A stretch of 64,000 nucleotides of DNA, from NCBI GenBank assembly GCA_902801465.1, contig CADCIH010000006.1, forward strand, positions 24,456 to 88,455. Direction: 5' to 3'. The notes beneath the pieces were generated by a model. It had not been told where the DNA came from. It saw only the letters and a list, made by a program, of their open reading frames with translations, and made no database searches. The stretch is from an uncultured Bacteroidia bacterium. Lineage in GTDB: Bacteria > Bacteroidota > Bacteroidia > Bacteroidales > F082. A program made the position numbers and the translations under genes. Below, piece after piece: positions 1-8,175 of the stretch (the stretch's first letter is position 1; every line of letters starts with the position of its first letter).

Positions 1-86
1 TCATCCGCACCCCATCGGGGTGCCACATCGGTAGAAAACGACAACCCCAATGATCATCCGCACCCCATCGGGGTGCCACATCGGTA
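1..86. repeat. Two copies of a 33-nt hairpin repeat
   Basis: Positions 1-33 and 54-86 are identical 33-nt direct repeats separated by 20 nt. Each contains a 7-bp stem (GCACCCC / GGGGTGC) around an ATC loop, followed by CACATCGGTA. The second copy ends 2 nt before the probable hydF start. The array may continue beyond the window edge. I see no Cas genes, and the 20-nt gap is short for a CRISPR spacer, so I read this as a REP-like palindromic repeat. Confidence 0.8.
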
Positions 87-88
87 CC

Positions 89-1237
89 ATGGCAAAAGAC
101 CTCAAACCCCATATCGGCATTTACGGCCGCACCAACAGCGGCAAAAGCTCCCTCATCAACAAACTGACGGGCCAACCCATCGCCATCGTCTCTGCCCAAG
201 CCGGCACCACCACCGACCCGGTGAAAAAATCCATTGAGATATTCGGCATCGGTCCCGTGATTTTGATCGACACCGCTGGCATTGACGACACCTCTGAACT
301 TGGGCGGCAACGTGTGGAAAAGACCTACCAGACCCTCAAGGAAATCGACTGCGCCATCTTGATGATCGCCGATAACCAATTCGGGGCCCCCGAAACGGAA
401 ATCATCGGACAATTCAACGAATACGCCGTACCTTTCGTTATTGTCAACAACTTGTTTAAAGGCATATCCAGACCAGAAGCCATTAATATTAGTGTCTTGA
501 AAGATGATCCCCAGCCGGTTATCGATGCCTTGAAGCAAGCCATCCCCGAAAGTGCCTACAAGAAAGCCTCCATGCTGGGCGGCCTCGTCAAGCCTAACGA
601 TGTGGTGGTTTTGGTGACGCCTATCGACGACGAGGCTCCTGAGGGCCGTCTCATCCTGCCCCAGGTGATGGCCATCCGCAATGCGCTCGACAACGACTGC
701 ATCTGCGTAGTACTCAAAGAAACCAACCTCCAACAGTACTTTGACACCATGCCATGGCCCAACCTGGTGGTCACCGACTCCCAGGCCTTTGCCATGGTGA
801 GTAAAATCGTTTCCGAAGAGGTGCCGCTCACTAGCTTCAGCATCCTGCTGGCACGACTCCGTGGTGATTTCGAGAACTACTTGAAAGGCACACCGTATCT
901 TTCGCAACTGAAAGACGGCGACAAAATATTAATGCTTGAATCCTGTACTCACGAGATCAGTTGCGGTGACATCGGTCGGGTGAGGCTGCCCGCTTTGATC
1001 TGCAAATTCACGGGCAAGAACATCCAGTTCGACTATGTGGCAGGACTGGCACCTATTAATAATATTGAACAATACGCCATGGCCATCCAGTGCGGTGGCT
1101 GTGTGGCGACCCGAAAACAACTTCTCAATCGCACCAACCTCGCCGTTAAGGCCGGTATTCCCATCAGTAATTATGGCATGGCTATCGCCTATATGACTGG
1201 TGTTTTTAATAGGGCAACACAAATATTCAAAAAATAA
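89..1237 (+). CDS. hydF: [FeFe]-hydrogenase H-cluster maturation GTPase HydF
   Basis: HydF is the GTPase scaffold on which the 2Fe subcluster of [FeFe]-hydrogenase is finished before transfer to the apo-enzyme. The N-terminal P-loop GRTNSGKSS starts near residue 13, followed by a Ras-like GTPase core with DTAG. The C-terminal iron-sulfur region has C286-T-H288, then 45 residues, then QCGGC with C335 and C338. The family usually has His where Gln334 stands. The frame is open back to an ATG at 50, but those 13 codons lie in the hairpin repeat, so the ATG at 89 (MAKDLKPHIG) is preferred. The gene is 12 nt upstream of hydG and is probably co-transcribed. HydE is not in the window. Confidence 0.93.
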   Translation: MAKDLKPHIGIYGRTNSGKSSLINKLTGQPIAIVSAQAGTTTDPVKKSIEIFGIGPVILIDTAGIDDTSELGRQRVEKTYQTLKEIDCAILMIADNQFGAPETEIIGQFNEYAVPFVIVNNLFKGISRPEAINISVLKDDPQPVIDALKQAIPESAYKKASMLGGLVKPNDVVVLVTPIDDEAPEGRLILPQVMAIRNALDNDCICVVLKETNLQQYFDTMPWPNLVVTDSQAFAMVSKIVSEEVPLTSFSILLARLRGDFENYLKGTPYLSQLKDGDKILMLESCTHEISCGDIGRVRLPALICKFTGKNIQFDYVAGLAPINNIEQYAMAIQCGGCVATRKQLLNRTNLAVKAGIPISNYGMAIAYMTGVFNRATQIFKK

Positions 1238-1249
1238 AAACATTTTATT

Positions 1250-2704
1250 ATGCAATTCCATCCTGAAAAATGCCGCATTCCCGACGAGCCTAACCGCCCG
1301 TTCATCTCTTCAGAAGAAATCTGGGACTTCATCAACAACACCAAAAGCACCCCTGAGCATGTGCGTGAAATCATCCAAAAGTCGTTGGACAAGAACCGTC
1401 TGACGATGGAAGAGACCGCCGTGCTGGTCAACACCACCGACCCCAAGCTGGTCGAGGAGATCAAGGAAGGCGCTCGCGAGCTGAAACGCCGCATCTATGG
1501 CAACCGCATCGTGCTGTTCGCTCCTCTCTATGTTGGCAACTACTGCGTCAACAACTGTAAGTACTGCGGCTTTCGTTCCTCCAACAAAGAGCAGGTCAGA
1601 ACCACTCTGACAGACGAAGAACTCGTCCGTAATGTGGAGGCTTTGGAGGACGACGGCCAGAAACGTCTGATCTTGGTCTATGGTGAGTCACCGAAATACT
1701 CCCCCGAGTACATCGCCCACACCGTGAAGGTGACCTACGCCACCAAGAAAGGCAAAGGCAGCATCCGCCGTGTGAACATCAACGCCGCTCCTCTTGATGT
1801 GGAAGGCTTCCGCATTGTGAAAGAGGCCGGCATCGGTACCTACCAGATCTTCCAGGAGACCTACTGCCCCGAGATCTATAACGAATATCACCCCATCAAC
1901 ACCAAGAAGGGTGACTACAACTACCGCCTCACCGCCATGGACCGTGCCCAGCAGGCCGGCATCGATGACAACGGCCTTGGCATCCTCTTCGGCCTCTACG
2001 ACTGGCGTTACGAGGTACTGGCCATGATCCGTCATACCAACCACCTTGAGGCCTGCTTCAACGTGGGTCCCCACACCATTTCGTTTCCCCGCATCAAAGA
2101 CGCTTCAGGCCTGAACATCGACAAGAAATACTTCGTCGATGACGAGACCTTTGAGAAGATCATCGCCATCTTCCGTCTGGCCGTGCCTTATACGGGCATG
2201 ATTCTCACCGCCCGTGAAGATGCCGAGTTCCGCGCCCGTGCCATCGAATACGGTATTTCACAGATTGACGGAGGTACCAATTTGCAAATTGGTGATTACA
2301 AATACCATCACGAGGAAGAAGAGAAGAATAGCGATAAACAAGAAGACCAGAACCTGCACCGTGAGCAGTTCAAGATTGGCGACGACCGCTCCTTAGGCGA
2401 AATCATCGACAAGCTGTTGGACCACGACTTCATCCCTTCGTTCTGCACTGCCTGTTACCGTCTGGGCCGCACCGGTGAGCATTTCATGGAATTCAGCGTG
2501 CCCGGCTTCATCAAGCGTTACTGCACCCCGAATGCCATCTTGACGTTGAGCGAGTACCTCGTGGACTATGCTACCCCAGAAGTGGCCGCCAAAGGCTGGA
2601 AGTGCATCGAGAACAACTTCAAGAATGTGGATCCGAAGTTCTTGGACGAGCTGAAGGCCAGGATTGAGCGGATCAAGAACGGAGAGAGGGATCTCTATTT
2701 CTAA
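1250..2704 (+). CDS. hydG: [FeFe]-hydrogenase maturase HydG (radical SAM tyrosine lyase)
   Basis: HydG cleaves tyrosine to p-cresol and supplies the CO and CN ligands of the hydrogenase H-cluster. The 484 residues match the usual family length. The radical-SAM motif is C99-x3-C103-x2-C106 (YCVNNCKYCGFR). The C-terminal auxiliary cluster motif CTACYRLGRTGEHF gives C399 and C402, followed 22 residues later by C425, the CxxCx22C pattern that separates HydG from its relative ThiH. The gene follows hydF by 12 nt and ends at a strong terminator. The pair implies that the organism makes an [FeFe]-hydrogenase, although no hydrogenase gene is visible here. Confidence 0.95.
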   Translation: MQFHPEKCRIPDEPNRPFISSEEIWDFINNTKSTPEHVREIIQKSLDKNRLTMEETAVLVNTTDPKLVEEIKEGARELKRRIYGNRIVLFAPLYVGNYCVNNCKYCGFRSSNKEQVRTTLTDEELVRNVEALEDDGQKRLILVYGESPKYSPEYIAHTVKVTYATKKGKGSIRRVNINAAPLDVEGFRIVKEAGIGTYQIFQETYCPEIYNEYHPINTKKGDYNYRLTAMDRAQQAGIDDNGLGILFGLYDWRYEVLAMIRHTNHLEACFNVGPHTISFPRIKDASGLNIDKKYFVDDETFEKIIAIFRLAVPYTGMILTAREDAEFRARAIEYGISQIDGGTNLQIGDYKYHHEEEEKNSDKQEDQNLHREQFKIGDDRSLGEIIDKLLDHDFIPSFCTACYRLGRTGEHFMEFSVPGFIKRYCTPNAILTLSEYLVDYATPEVAAKGWKCIENNFKNVDPKFLDELKARIERIKNGERDLYF

Positions 2705-2715
2705 GATAATGTTCT

Positions 2716-2769
2716 ATACTCAGTGGAATCTGTCATATTTATGACACTTTCCGCTGAGTATATTTTTTT
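2716..2769. terminator. Bidirectional terminator between hydG and the convergent gene
   Basis: A long, nearly perfect hairpin (outer arms ATACTCAGTGGA / TTCCGCTGAGTAT, inner arms TGTCAT / ATGACA) is followed by a run of seven T on the plus strand. It sits between converging genes and could end transcripts from both sides. Confidence 0.85.
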
Positions 2770-2786
2770 CAAAGAGGGCGAAATAA

Positions 2787-3272
2787 TCAGATAACGATTT
2801 CGTAGAAATCTTGAGATAACAAATCGCCAAAAGCCCTGATTAACTGCTGTTTATAAGGGTTGTCTTTCTTGAAGTAGATAGAAAGTAATAGTTCGTAATC
2901 GCCTTCACCCAAGTCGGCATTAATGGCGGTTAGTGTTCCGTCGTTATAATAGTGGAACCAACGGTCGAATAGGTTGCGACGACGATGTTGTTTCCCATCG
3001 GTGCTGTCACATACCATAATCATGGCATTTTCCACGTTTTGGAAGAAACGGCGCAATACATCTACGACGGTTGCAGCTATTCGACGGTCAAGAGGGTGAG
3101 GATTGGTGCCCTCGCGCTCGATGCTAAACGAGTAGGTGTTCACCAAGTCGGGATATAGGTCGCTTATAGGTGTAAAATACAGATGGTATTTGATGCCATC
3201 TCGATTGACAAAAGAATAGTCGAACGGGTTCGACTCGGTCACCTTATAAGGGTTTTGCGAATTGGAAACCAT
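2787..3272 (-). CDS. Hypothetical protein, DUF6169-like
   Basis: This 161-residue soluble protein has no signal peptide. It opens with PYKVTESNPFDYSFVNRDGI and has a central CDSTDGKQHRRRNLFDRWF segment. From memory this pattern (aromatic N-terminus, then D-x-KQ-x-RRxLFxxWF) fits the Bacteroidota family DUF6169, whose function is unknown; the assignment was not tested by search. The start overlaps by 29 nt the end of an upstream 50-residue ORF, so the two are translationally linked. The gene converges on hydG across the terminator. A small two-gene accessory module, such as a toxin-antitoxin-like pair, is possible but unproven. Confidence 0.6.
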   Translation of the reverse strand: MVSNSQNPYKVTESNPFDYSFVNRDGIKYHLYFTPISDLYPDLVNTYSFSIEREGTNPHPLDRRIAATVVDVLRRFFQNVENAMIMVCDSTDGKQHRRRNLFDRWFHYYNDGTLTAINADLGEGDYELLLSIYFKKDNPYKQQLIRAFGDLLSQDFYEIVI

Positions 3273-3396
3273 AATCGTCAGCTATTCGTTTCATTTCTTC
3301 CGGGTCGGCTCCATTTTGGATGCATTCTCTCATCTCGCGCTTGAATTGGAGCAGACGGATGATGAGGTTATCCGATTTTGTTTTTGTTGCTTCCAT
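3244..3396 (-). CDS. Small protein (50 aa) overlapping the DUF6169-like gene
   Basis: An ATG at 3396 opens a 50-codon frame ending at TAA 3244. It encodes a charged protein starting MEATKTKSDN and ending YGFQFAKPL. The middle looks helical (RLLQFKREMRECIQNGADPEEMKRIADDYG). I recall small Bacteroidota proteins with similar KFAxPL ends next to DUF6169 genes, so I believe it is real. The 29-nt overlap with the next gene on the same strand supports co-expression. It could be a regulator or antitoxin of its neighbour; the sequence alone does not decide. Confidence 0.6.
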   Translation of the reverse strand: MEATKTKSDNLIIRLLQFKREMRECIQNGADPEEMKRIADDYGFQFAKPL

Positions 3397-3577
3397 TTTC
3401 TTGTGCGTTTGTTTGTTTCTGGCTGCAAAGATACACGTTTTTTTGGAAAAATTCTTGTTTTTTCAACAAAAATTTTAAACAAAATTCAATTTGTTTATAT
3501 GTTGGTAAACCAATGAGCGGCTTGCTTTTTTATTATTCTTCCTTGTTTTTGGGGTTCAAAAAGTTTCTTCATTTTCT

Positions 3578-3604
3578 TTTGATAAACAAAATTTTGTATT
3601 TTTG
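3578..3604 (+). promoter_or_regulatory. Bacteroidota-type promoter ahead of the candidate RNA
   Basis: TATTTTTG at 3597-3604 is a perfect match to the TAnnTTTG -7 box. A TTTG at 3578-3581 could be the -33 element, but the 15-nt spacing is shorter than the usual 19-21. Transcription would start near 3611. Confidence 0.5.
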
Positions 3605-3610
3605 CCGAGT

Positions 3611-3857
3611 CATTCCGAGAGAAAACGGAGTGGTCAAAGAAAGCGCATTCTTCGCTTTATTCCTTGTCAGTGAACTTGCACATTCACCAATTGGAAAAAG
3701 GATAAAGAAAGAAATGCTTGTTTTCGCTTTTATGCTTGTGTCTTTACACAACATATACAGCGGAGCAAGTCCATTATACTTTATTTGTTTCCAAGGGAGT
3801 GCAAGCCCGACTGACTGAATAAGGTTAAGATTGGGAGGCTCCGCTCTCTTTGCCAAA
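3611..3857 (+). ncRNA. Candidate structured non-coding RNA in a 500-bp gap
   Basis: The 513-nt gap 3397-3909 has no convincing gene, but it does show long-range pairing. GAGAG (3617-3621) and CGGAG (3626-3630) pair with CTCTC (3844-3848) and CTCCG (3839-3843), forming a closing stem with an AAAA bulge. Inside it, 3646-3665 pairs with 3697-3715, and 3671-3686 forms a small hairpin. A perfect -7 box lies just upstream. A closing stem over about 230 nt with a large internal loop recalls 6S RNA, but no diagnostic 6S motif was recognised. Ends are approximate. Confidence 0.4.
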
Positions 3858-3909
3858 ACTGAAATAGTATTTCCTTTTGGGCTTCAGGGAAGATAGGGTA
3901 ATTATCTTT

Positions 3910-6900
3910 ATGAAAACCAATTTGTTTAAGACAGAGAAAACAAGACTAGTTTTTTTGTTGTTCTTTTGGGCAATGCCTTATGTTTTGTTGGCGGATGGCA
4001 ATCCTCCCGTTGGCGCTATTAATGGCTACTTCTCGGTAAGTGAAAACTCTTTAGTGCATTTCTCGCAGGGTAACTTGCAATACCAAGCCTCAACAAACAC
4101 ATGGAAGTTTGCCGAGCACCAATACGACTATGTAGGCGATGCCAACAGCAACATTTCTTCAACCTACAGTGGGTGGATAGATCTCTTTGGTTGGGGTACG
4201 AGCGGATACCATGATTCTAATGACCCATACAATGTGAATTATCAACCTTGGTCGACAGCTTCTTCCACGGTAAATACGAATTATAATGCCTATGGTTATG
4301 GTCCATCGACTAATGTGAGTTCTCCTAACTTGACAGGTGGTTCCGCCAATTACGATTGGGGCGTTTATAACTCCATCAGCAACGGCGGTAATCAGCCTAA
4401 TCTATGGCGCACCTTGACAAACGAGGAGTGGAGTTATGTTTTCAAAACGCGAAACACCTCCTCTGGTATCCGTTATGCCAAAGCCCAAGTAAATAATGTG
4501 AACGGAATCATCCTGTTACCTGATGATTGGAGTACAACCACATACAATTTGAACAACGCCAACAGCACCGATGCAAACTATACAAGCAATATCATGACAG
4601 CATCACAATGGGAAGTTTTGGAGCAAGTTGGTGCTGTTTTCCTACCAGCTGCAGGCATGCGCAGTGAGACTTCGCTCTACCACGTGGGCACCCTAGGCGG
4701 ATACTGGTCGACTTCGTTTGAAGATGAATACTACGCCTACGAAATTGATTTTGCTCCGTACACATATATAGGACATCTCATTGTGCGCCTTGCTGGGTAC
4801 TCGGTACGACTTGTTTGCGATGTCGTGGAAATGCCGTCGTGGACTTTTAGCATTAGTGTTTCGGCTAGTCCGAACGAAGGAGGAAGTGTTTTAGGAGGAG
4901 GCAGTTACACTTATGGTCAAAGTTGTACGGTACATGCCACCGTTAACGAAGGCTATACCTTTTTCAATTGGACAGAGAACGGTAGTGAGGTTTCAACTGA
5001 TCCCACCTTTACTTTTACCGTGAATTCTGACAGAAACTTAGTGGCGAATTTTACCACAGCTCCACAAGGTGCTATTGATGGTTTGTTCTCAATAGGTAAT
5101 AATCGTCAGGTATATTTCTCCAAGGGCAATTTGCAATACCAAGCCTCCACAAACATTTGGAAATTCGCCGAGCATCAATACGACCGTGTGGGTAGCACGA
5201 ACAACAACATTTCTTCAACATACAATGGTTGGATAGACCTTTTTGGTTGGGGTACGAGTGGTTATAATCATGGTGCTAATTGCTACCAGCCTTGGAGTAC
5301 AAGCGAAACTTATGAAGACTATTATGCCTACGGTCAGGGAAATTACAACCTGAATGATCAATCAGGCGAGGCCGATTGGGGTTGCAACCCCATCAGCAAT
5401 GGTGGCAATCAAGGGAACCAGTGGCGTACATTGACGAGAGAGGAATGGGTTTATCTTTTCAATACGCGTAGCACTGCTTCAGGCATCCGTTACGCAAAAG
5501 CAACTGTGAACAATGTGTGGGGTGTCATACTATTACCTGATGATTGGAGCATAAACATTTATAGCCTTAACAACACCAACAGTATCTATGCGAGCTTTAC
5601 TAGTAACACGCTTACGGCTTCTCAATGGAATATTTTGGAGCAAGCAGGTGCGGTCTTTTTGCCTGCCGCTGGACGCCGAAATGGAACTACAATTAACGTT
5701 GTGAGCGATTACGGCTACTATTGGTCGGCATCATCCAATGGTAATAACCTTGCGTATTGCGTTAATTTTTATAGTTCGGGATTAAATTACCAAAATGGTT
5801 TCGGACGCTACGTTGGTTTCTCGGTGCGCCTTGCTTGCGACAAGAAATTGTCAGTCTATACCATAAATGCTTTGCCCAATTCGACTGAAGGAGGCACAGT
5901 GTTGGGTTCGGGAGAATACGAAGAAGGTTCAACCTGCACATTGACTGCCACTCCCAACGAGGACTACGTTTTTGTCAGCTGGACGGAGAACGATCTTGTG
6001 GTTTCTACTAATGCCAATTATAGCTTTATAGTGGACGGCGATAGATCGTTTGTAGCCAATTTTGTTTTACTTAGTAGTGGTTATCAAGGTTATGTTGACC
6101 TTGGCCTACCGAGTGGTTTGCTTTGGGCTACTTGCAACATAGGGGCAAACTCGCCAGAAATATTTGGTGATTATTATGCATGGGGAGAGACGCAATCAAA
6201 AAATGCTTATAGTTGGAGTAATTACCAATTATGTCAAGGAAATGGTTATTCTATCACAAAGTATTGTTATGATGCTAGTTACGGCAATAATGGCTTTACA
6301 GATAACCTAATGTCGTTGTTAACAGAAGATGATGCTGCTACTGCTAACTGGGGTAGTGATTGGCGAATGCCTTCTCGGGCTGAGTGGCAGGAATTATACG
6401 ACAATACTACCAGTGCATGGACCACCTTGAACGGAGTAAATGGTAGAGTATTCGTTTCGACAAACGGTAATACTCTATTTTTACCTGCAGCTGGTGATTA
6501 CTATGGAAGCGAGATAATTAGCGTGGGCCATGGGGGTTATTATTATTCGAAATCACTTTTCACTGGTCATCCGGATGAAGCATACACATTTTGTGTATAT
6601 TCCGATGAATTAGGCATTTATATCTCTGAAAGATTTTGTGGCGGGAGTGTTCGACCTGTGCGGTCTATAGCACAGAGCGACATCTCTATCTCGGGCTATG
6701 GCAATAGCACTGGAGGTTACTACCTTATTGCACCACCATTCAACAACATTGATCCAGATGGGATTACAGGTATGACCGAAGGCGATTTCGACCTTTTCTA
6801 TTTTGACCAGGGTCAAGAGTTGGAATGGCGCAACTACAAAAAAGGAGCCTTTAACCTTGCCTCAGGAAAAGGTTATCTCTATGCCCATGGCACGGATGTC

Positions 6901-7779
6901 ACTCTCAATTTTACTGGTGTTCCTTATAATGATAACGGACAGGTACACTTGGATTATGTCAATGGTGCTGAATTTGCTGGCTGGAACCTTGTTGGCAATC
7001 CTTTTTTACAAACAGCCTACCTCATAGATAGCCGTCCGTTCTTTGTGATGAACACCGAGGGAACAGAAATAATCGCTGCTGGCAACTCAGCCATAAGCCC
7101 TATGCAAGGCATCTTTGTGGTTACAGATAATGTGTCGGGCGAGGACATCACCTTCACCACCTCAGCTCCCTCAAACAGCAAAGGTCAAATAATGCTCAAC
7201 CTTAAAAAGGATATGCCTGATGAGATAGACCGCGCCATTGTTCGGTTTGATGGCCGCAGTACTTTGCCAAAGTTCATGTTGGACGATGATAACACTAAGG
7301 TGTACATTCCTCAGGGTGACAAGCAATTCGCTGTGGTCAATTCCTCTAGTGAGAATGTCATCCCGGTCAATTTCAAATCCAAGGAAGATGGCGTTTTCGC
7401 TCTCGAGGTTAACATAGATAATCTTGAAATGGATTATCTACACCTTATTGACAATATTACCGGTATCGATGTTGACCTTCTCGCCACTCCTAAATATACA
7501 TTCGAAGCACACAAGACCGATTACGCAAGTAGATTCAAACTAGTGCTCGATGCCAGCAATAGCGTTGATAACACATTCGCTTATATCAGCAATGGCAATG
7601 TCGTTGTAACTAACAAAGGAGAGTCTGTCTTGCGGGTAATCGATGTTCTCGGTCGCCTGATTAGCACCCAAATCATCCATGACAACGCCAACATCAGTGT
7701 GATGAACATCCCCGGTGTATATGTGCTACAGCTAGTCAATGGCACTAATGTAAAGACTCAAAAAATTGTTGTAGAATAA
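3910..7779 (+). CDS. Giant mosaic exported protein with FISUMP domain and T9SS sorting tail
   Basis: The 1289-residue protein starts at the ATG at 3910; the ORF's first in-frame ATG (3877) would put 11 codons before the signal peptide. Order: signal peptide (1-29); a module with GNLQYQAST and WIDLFGWGTSGY (about 35-310); an InlB/Flg_new-type bacterial repeat (314-385, EGGSVLGGGSYTYGQ and LVANF); a second copy of each (387-645 and 649-720); a Fibrobacter-major-paralogous (FISUMP) domain (725-920, YVDLGLPSGLLWATCNIG to VRPV); an undefined region; and a C-terminal T9SS type A sorting domain (1227-1289, VLGRL, GVYVLQLV, KTQKIVVE). It is probably exported by T9SS and held at the cell surface. Internal duplication is obvious. 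Ligand unknown. Confidence 0.8.
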   Translation: MKTNLFKTEKTRLVFLLFFWAMPYVLLADGNPPVGAINGYFSVSENSLVHFSQGNLQYQASTNTWKFAEHQYDYVGDANSNISSTYSGWIDLFGWGTSGYHDSNDPYNVNYQPWSTASSTVNTNYNAYGYGPSTNVSSPNLTGGSANYDWGVYNSISNGGNQPNLWRTLTNEEWSYVFKTRNTSSGIRYAKAQVNNVNGIILLPDDWSTTTYNLNNANSTDANYTSNIMTASQWEVLEQVGAVFLPAAGMRSETSLYHVGTLGGYWSTSFEDEYYAYEIDFAPYTYIGHLIVRLAGYSVRLVCDVVEMPSWTFSISVSASPNEGGSVLGGGSYTYGQSCTVHATVNEGYTFFNWTENGSEVSTDPTFTFTVNSDRNLVANFTTAPQGAIDGLFSIGNNRQVYFSKGNLQYQASTNIWKFAEHQYDRVGSTNNNISSTYNGWIDLFGWGTSGYNHGANCYQPWSTSETYEDYYAYGQGNYNLNDQSGEADWGCNPISNGGNQGNQWRTLTREEWVYLFNTRSTASGIRYAKATVNNVWGVILLPDDWSINIYSLNNTNSIYASFTSNTLTASQWNILEQAGAVFLPAAGRRNGTTINVVSDYGYYWSASSNGNNLAYCVNFYSSGLNYQNGFGRYVGFSVRLACDKKLSVYTINALPNSTEGGTVLGSGEYEEGSTCTLTATPNEDYVFVSWTENDLVVSTNANYSFIVDGDRSFVANFVLLSSGYQGYVDLGLPSGLLWATCNIGANSPEIFGDYYAWGETQSKNAYSWSNYQLCQGNGYSITKYCYDASYGNNGFTDNLMSLLTEDDAATANWGSDWRMPSRAEWQELYDNTTSAWTTLNGVNGRVFVSTNGNTLFLPAAGDYYGSEIISVGHGGYYYSKSLFTGHPDEAYTFCVYSDELGIYISERFCGGSVRPVRSIAQSDISISGYGNSTGGYYLIAPPFNNIDPDGITGMTEGDFDLFYFDQGQELEWRNYKKGAFNLASGKGYLYAHGTDVTLNFTGVPYNDNGQVHLDYVNGAEFAGWNLVGNPFLQTAYLIDSRPFFVMNTEGTEIIAAGNSAISPMQGIFVVTDNVSGEDITFTTSAPSNSKGQIMLNLKKDMPDEIDRAIVRFDGRSTLPKFMLDDDNTKVYIPQGDKQFAVVNSSSENVIPVNFKSKEDGVFALEVNIDNLEMDYLHLIDNITGIDVDLLATPKYTFEAHKTDYASRFKLVLDASNSVDNTFAYISNGNVVVTNKGESVLRVIDVLGRLISTQIIHDNANISVMNIPGVYVLQLVNGTNVKTQKIVVE

Positions 7780-7794
7780 TAAATATAATAAACC

Positions 7795-8073
7795 ATGAAA
7801 AAACTAACAATAATAATTGCAATTGTTTTAGGTCTTGAAATAGGTGCCCATGCCCAAGGAGGCCTCTTCCAATACGGTGCCGTTAGCGACGAGGAATACT
7901 ACGGTTCGGCCACAGACCAAGTGAACCATCGCGACGGACTCCTTTTGCCTGGCCTTCCACTCCATGGCACTGAAAACCACGAGAATGCCCCTCTCGGTGG
8001 CGGTGCCATCATGCTTATTGGCTTTGGAGTTGTGTATGCTCTAAAAAAGAGGAATAAGGAACAGAACAATTAG
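7795..8073 (+). CDS. Small exported single-pass membrane protein
   Basis: This 92-residue protein has a signal peptide (MKKLTIIIAIVLGLEIGAHA), a polar middle and a C-terminal stretch PLGGGAIMLIGFGVVYALKK followed by a basic tail. That layout resembles short Bacteroidales proteins with a PLGxGLxxL transmembrane end, reminiscent of sorting tails. It starts 15 nt after the giant T9SS protein and is followed by a terminator, so the two probably share a transcript. Function unknown; it may be an accessory anchor or a product of the same surface system. Confidence 0.7.
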   Translation: MKKLTIIIAIVLGLEIGAHAQGGLFQYGAVSDEEYYGSATDQVNHRDGLLLPGLPLHGTENHENAPLGGGAIMLIGFGVVYALKKRNKEQNN

Positions 8074-8100
8074 GTTTTGAATTCTGAATATTGTTTTAAT

Positions 8101-8140
8101 AACCAGAGGGTGTTTTTTTTTAATCACCCTCTGGTTTTTT
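8101..8140 (+). terminator. Rho-independent terminator
   Basis: ACCAGAGGGTG (8102-8112) pairs with CACCCTCTGGT, with a T-rich loop and a following T run. It ends the transcript of the two genes upstream. Confidence 0.9.
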
Positions 8141-8142
8141 CT

Positions 8143-8150
8143 TACCTTTG
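8143..8150 (+). promoter_or_regulatory. -7 promoter box for the S9 peptidase gene
   Basis: TACCTTTG matches TAnnTTTG and lies 25 nt before the ATG at 8176. It directly follows the upstream terminator and argues against the ORF's earlier in-frame ATG at 8077. Confidence 0.6.
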
Positions 8151-8175
8151 CCCCAAATTCCAAAAAAACCTAACA

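Noticed and set aside
1..86. CRISPR array at the window start
   Set aside because: Only two repeats, a 20-nt spacer, an internal hairpin typical of REP-like elements and no cas genes. The right-hand edge runs straight into hydF.
3378..3856. Open frames on both strands across the AT-rich gap (3378-3818 plus, 3569-3856 minus)
   Set aside because: Low-complexity hydrophobic composition on the plus strand, no family resemblance on either, and they coincide with a promoter plus strong RNA pairing, so a non-coding RNA explains the region better.
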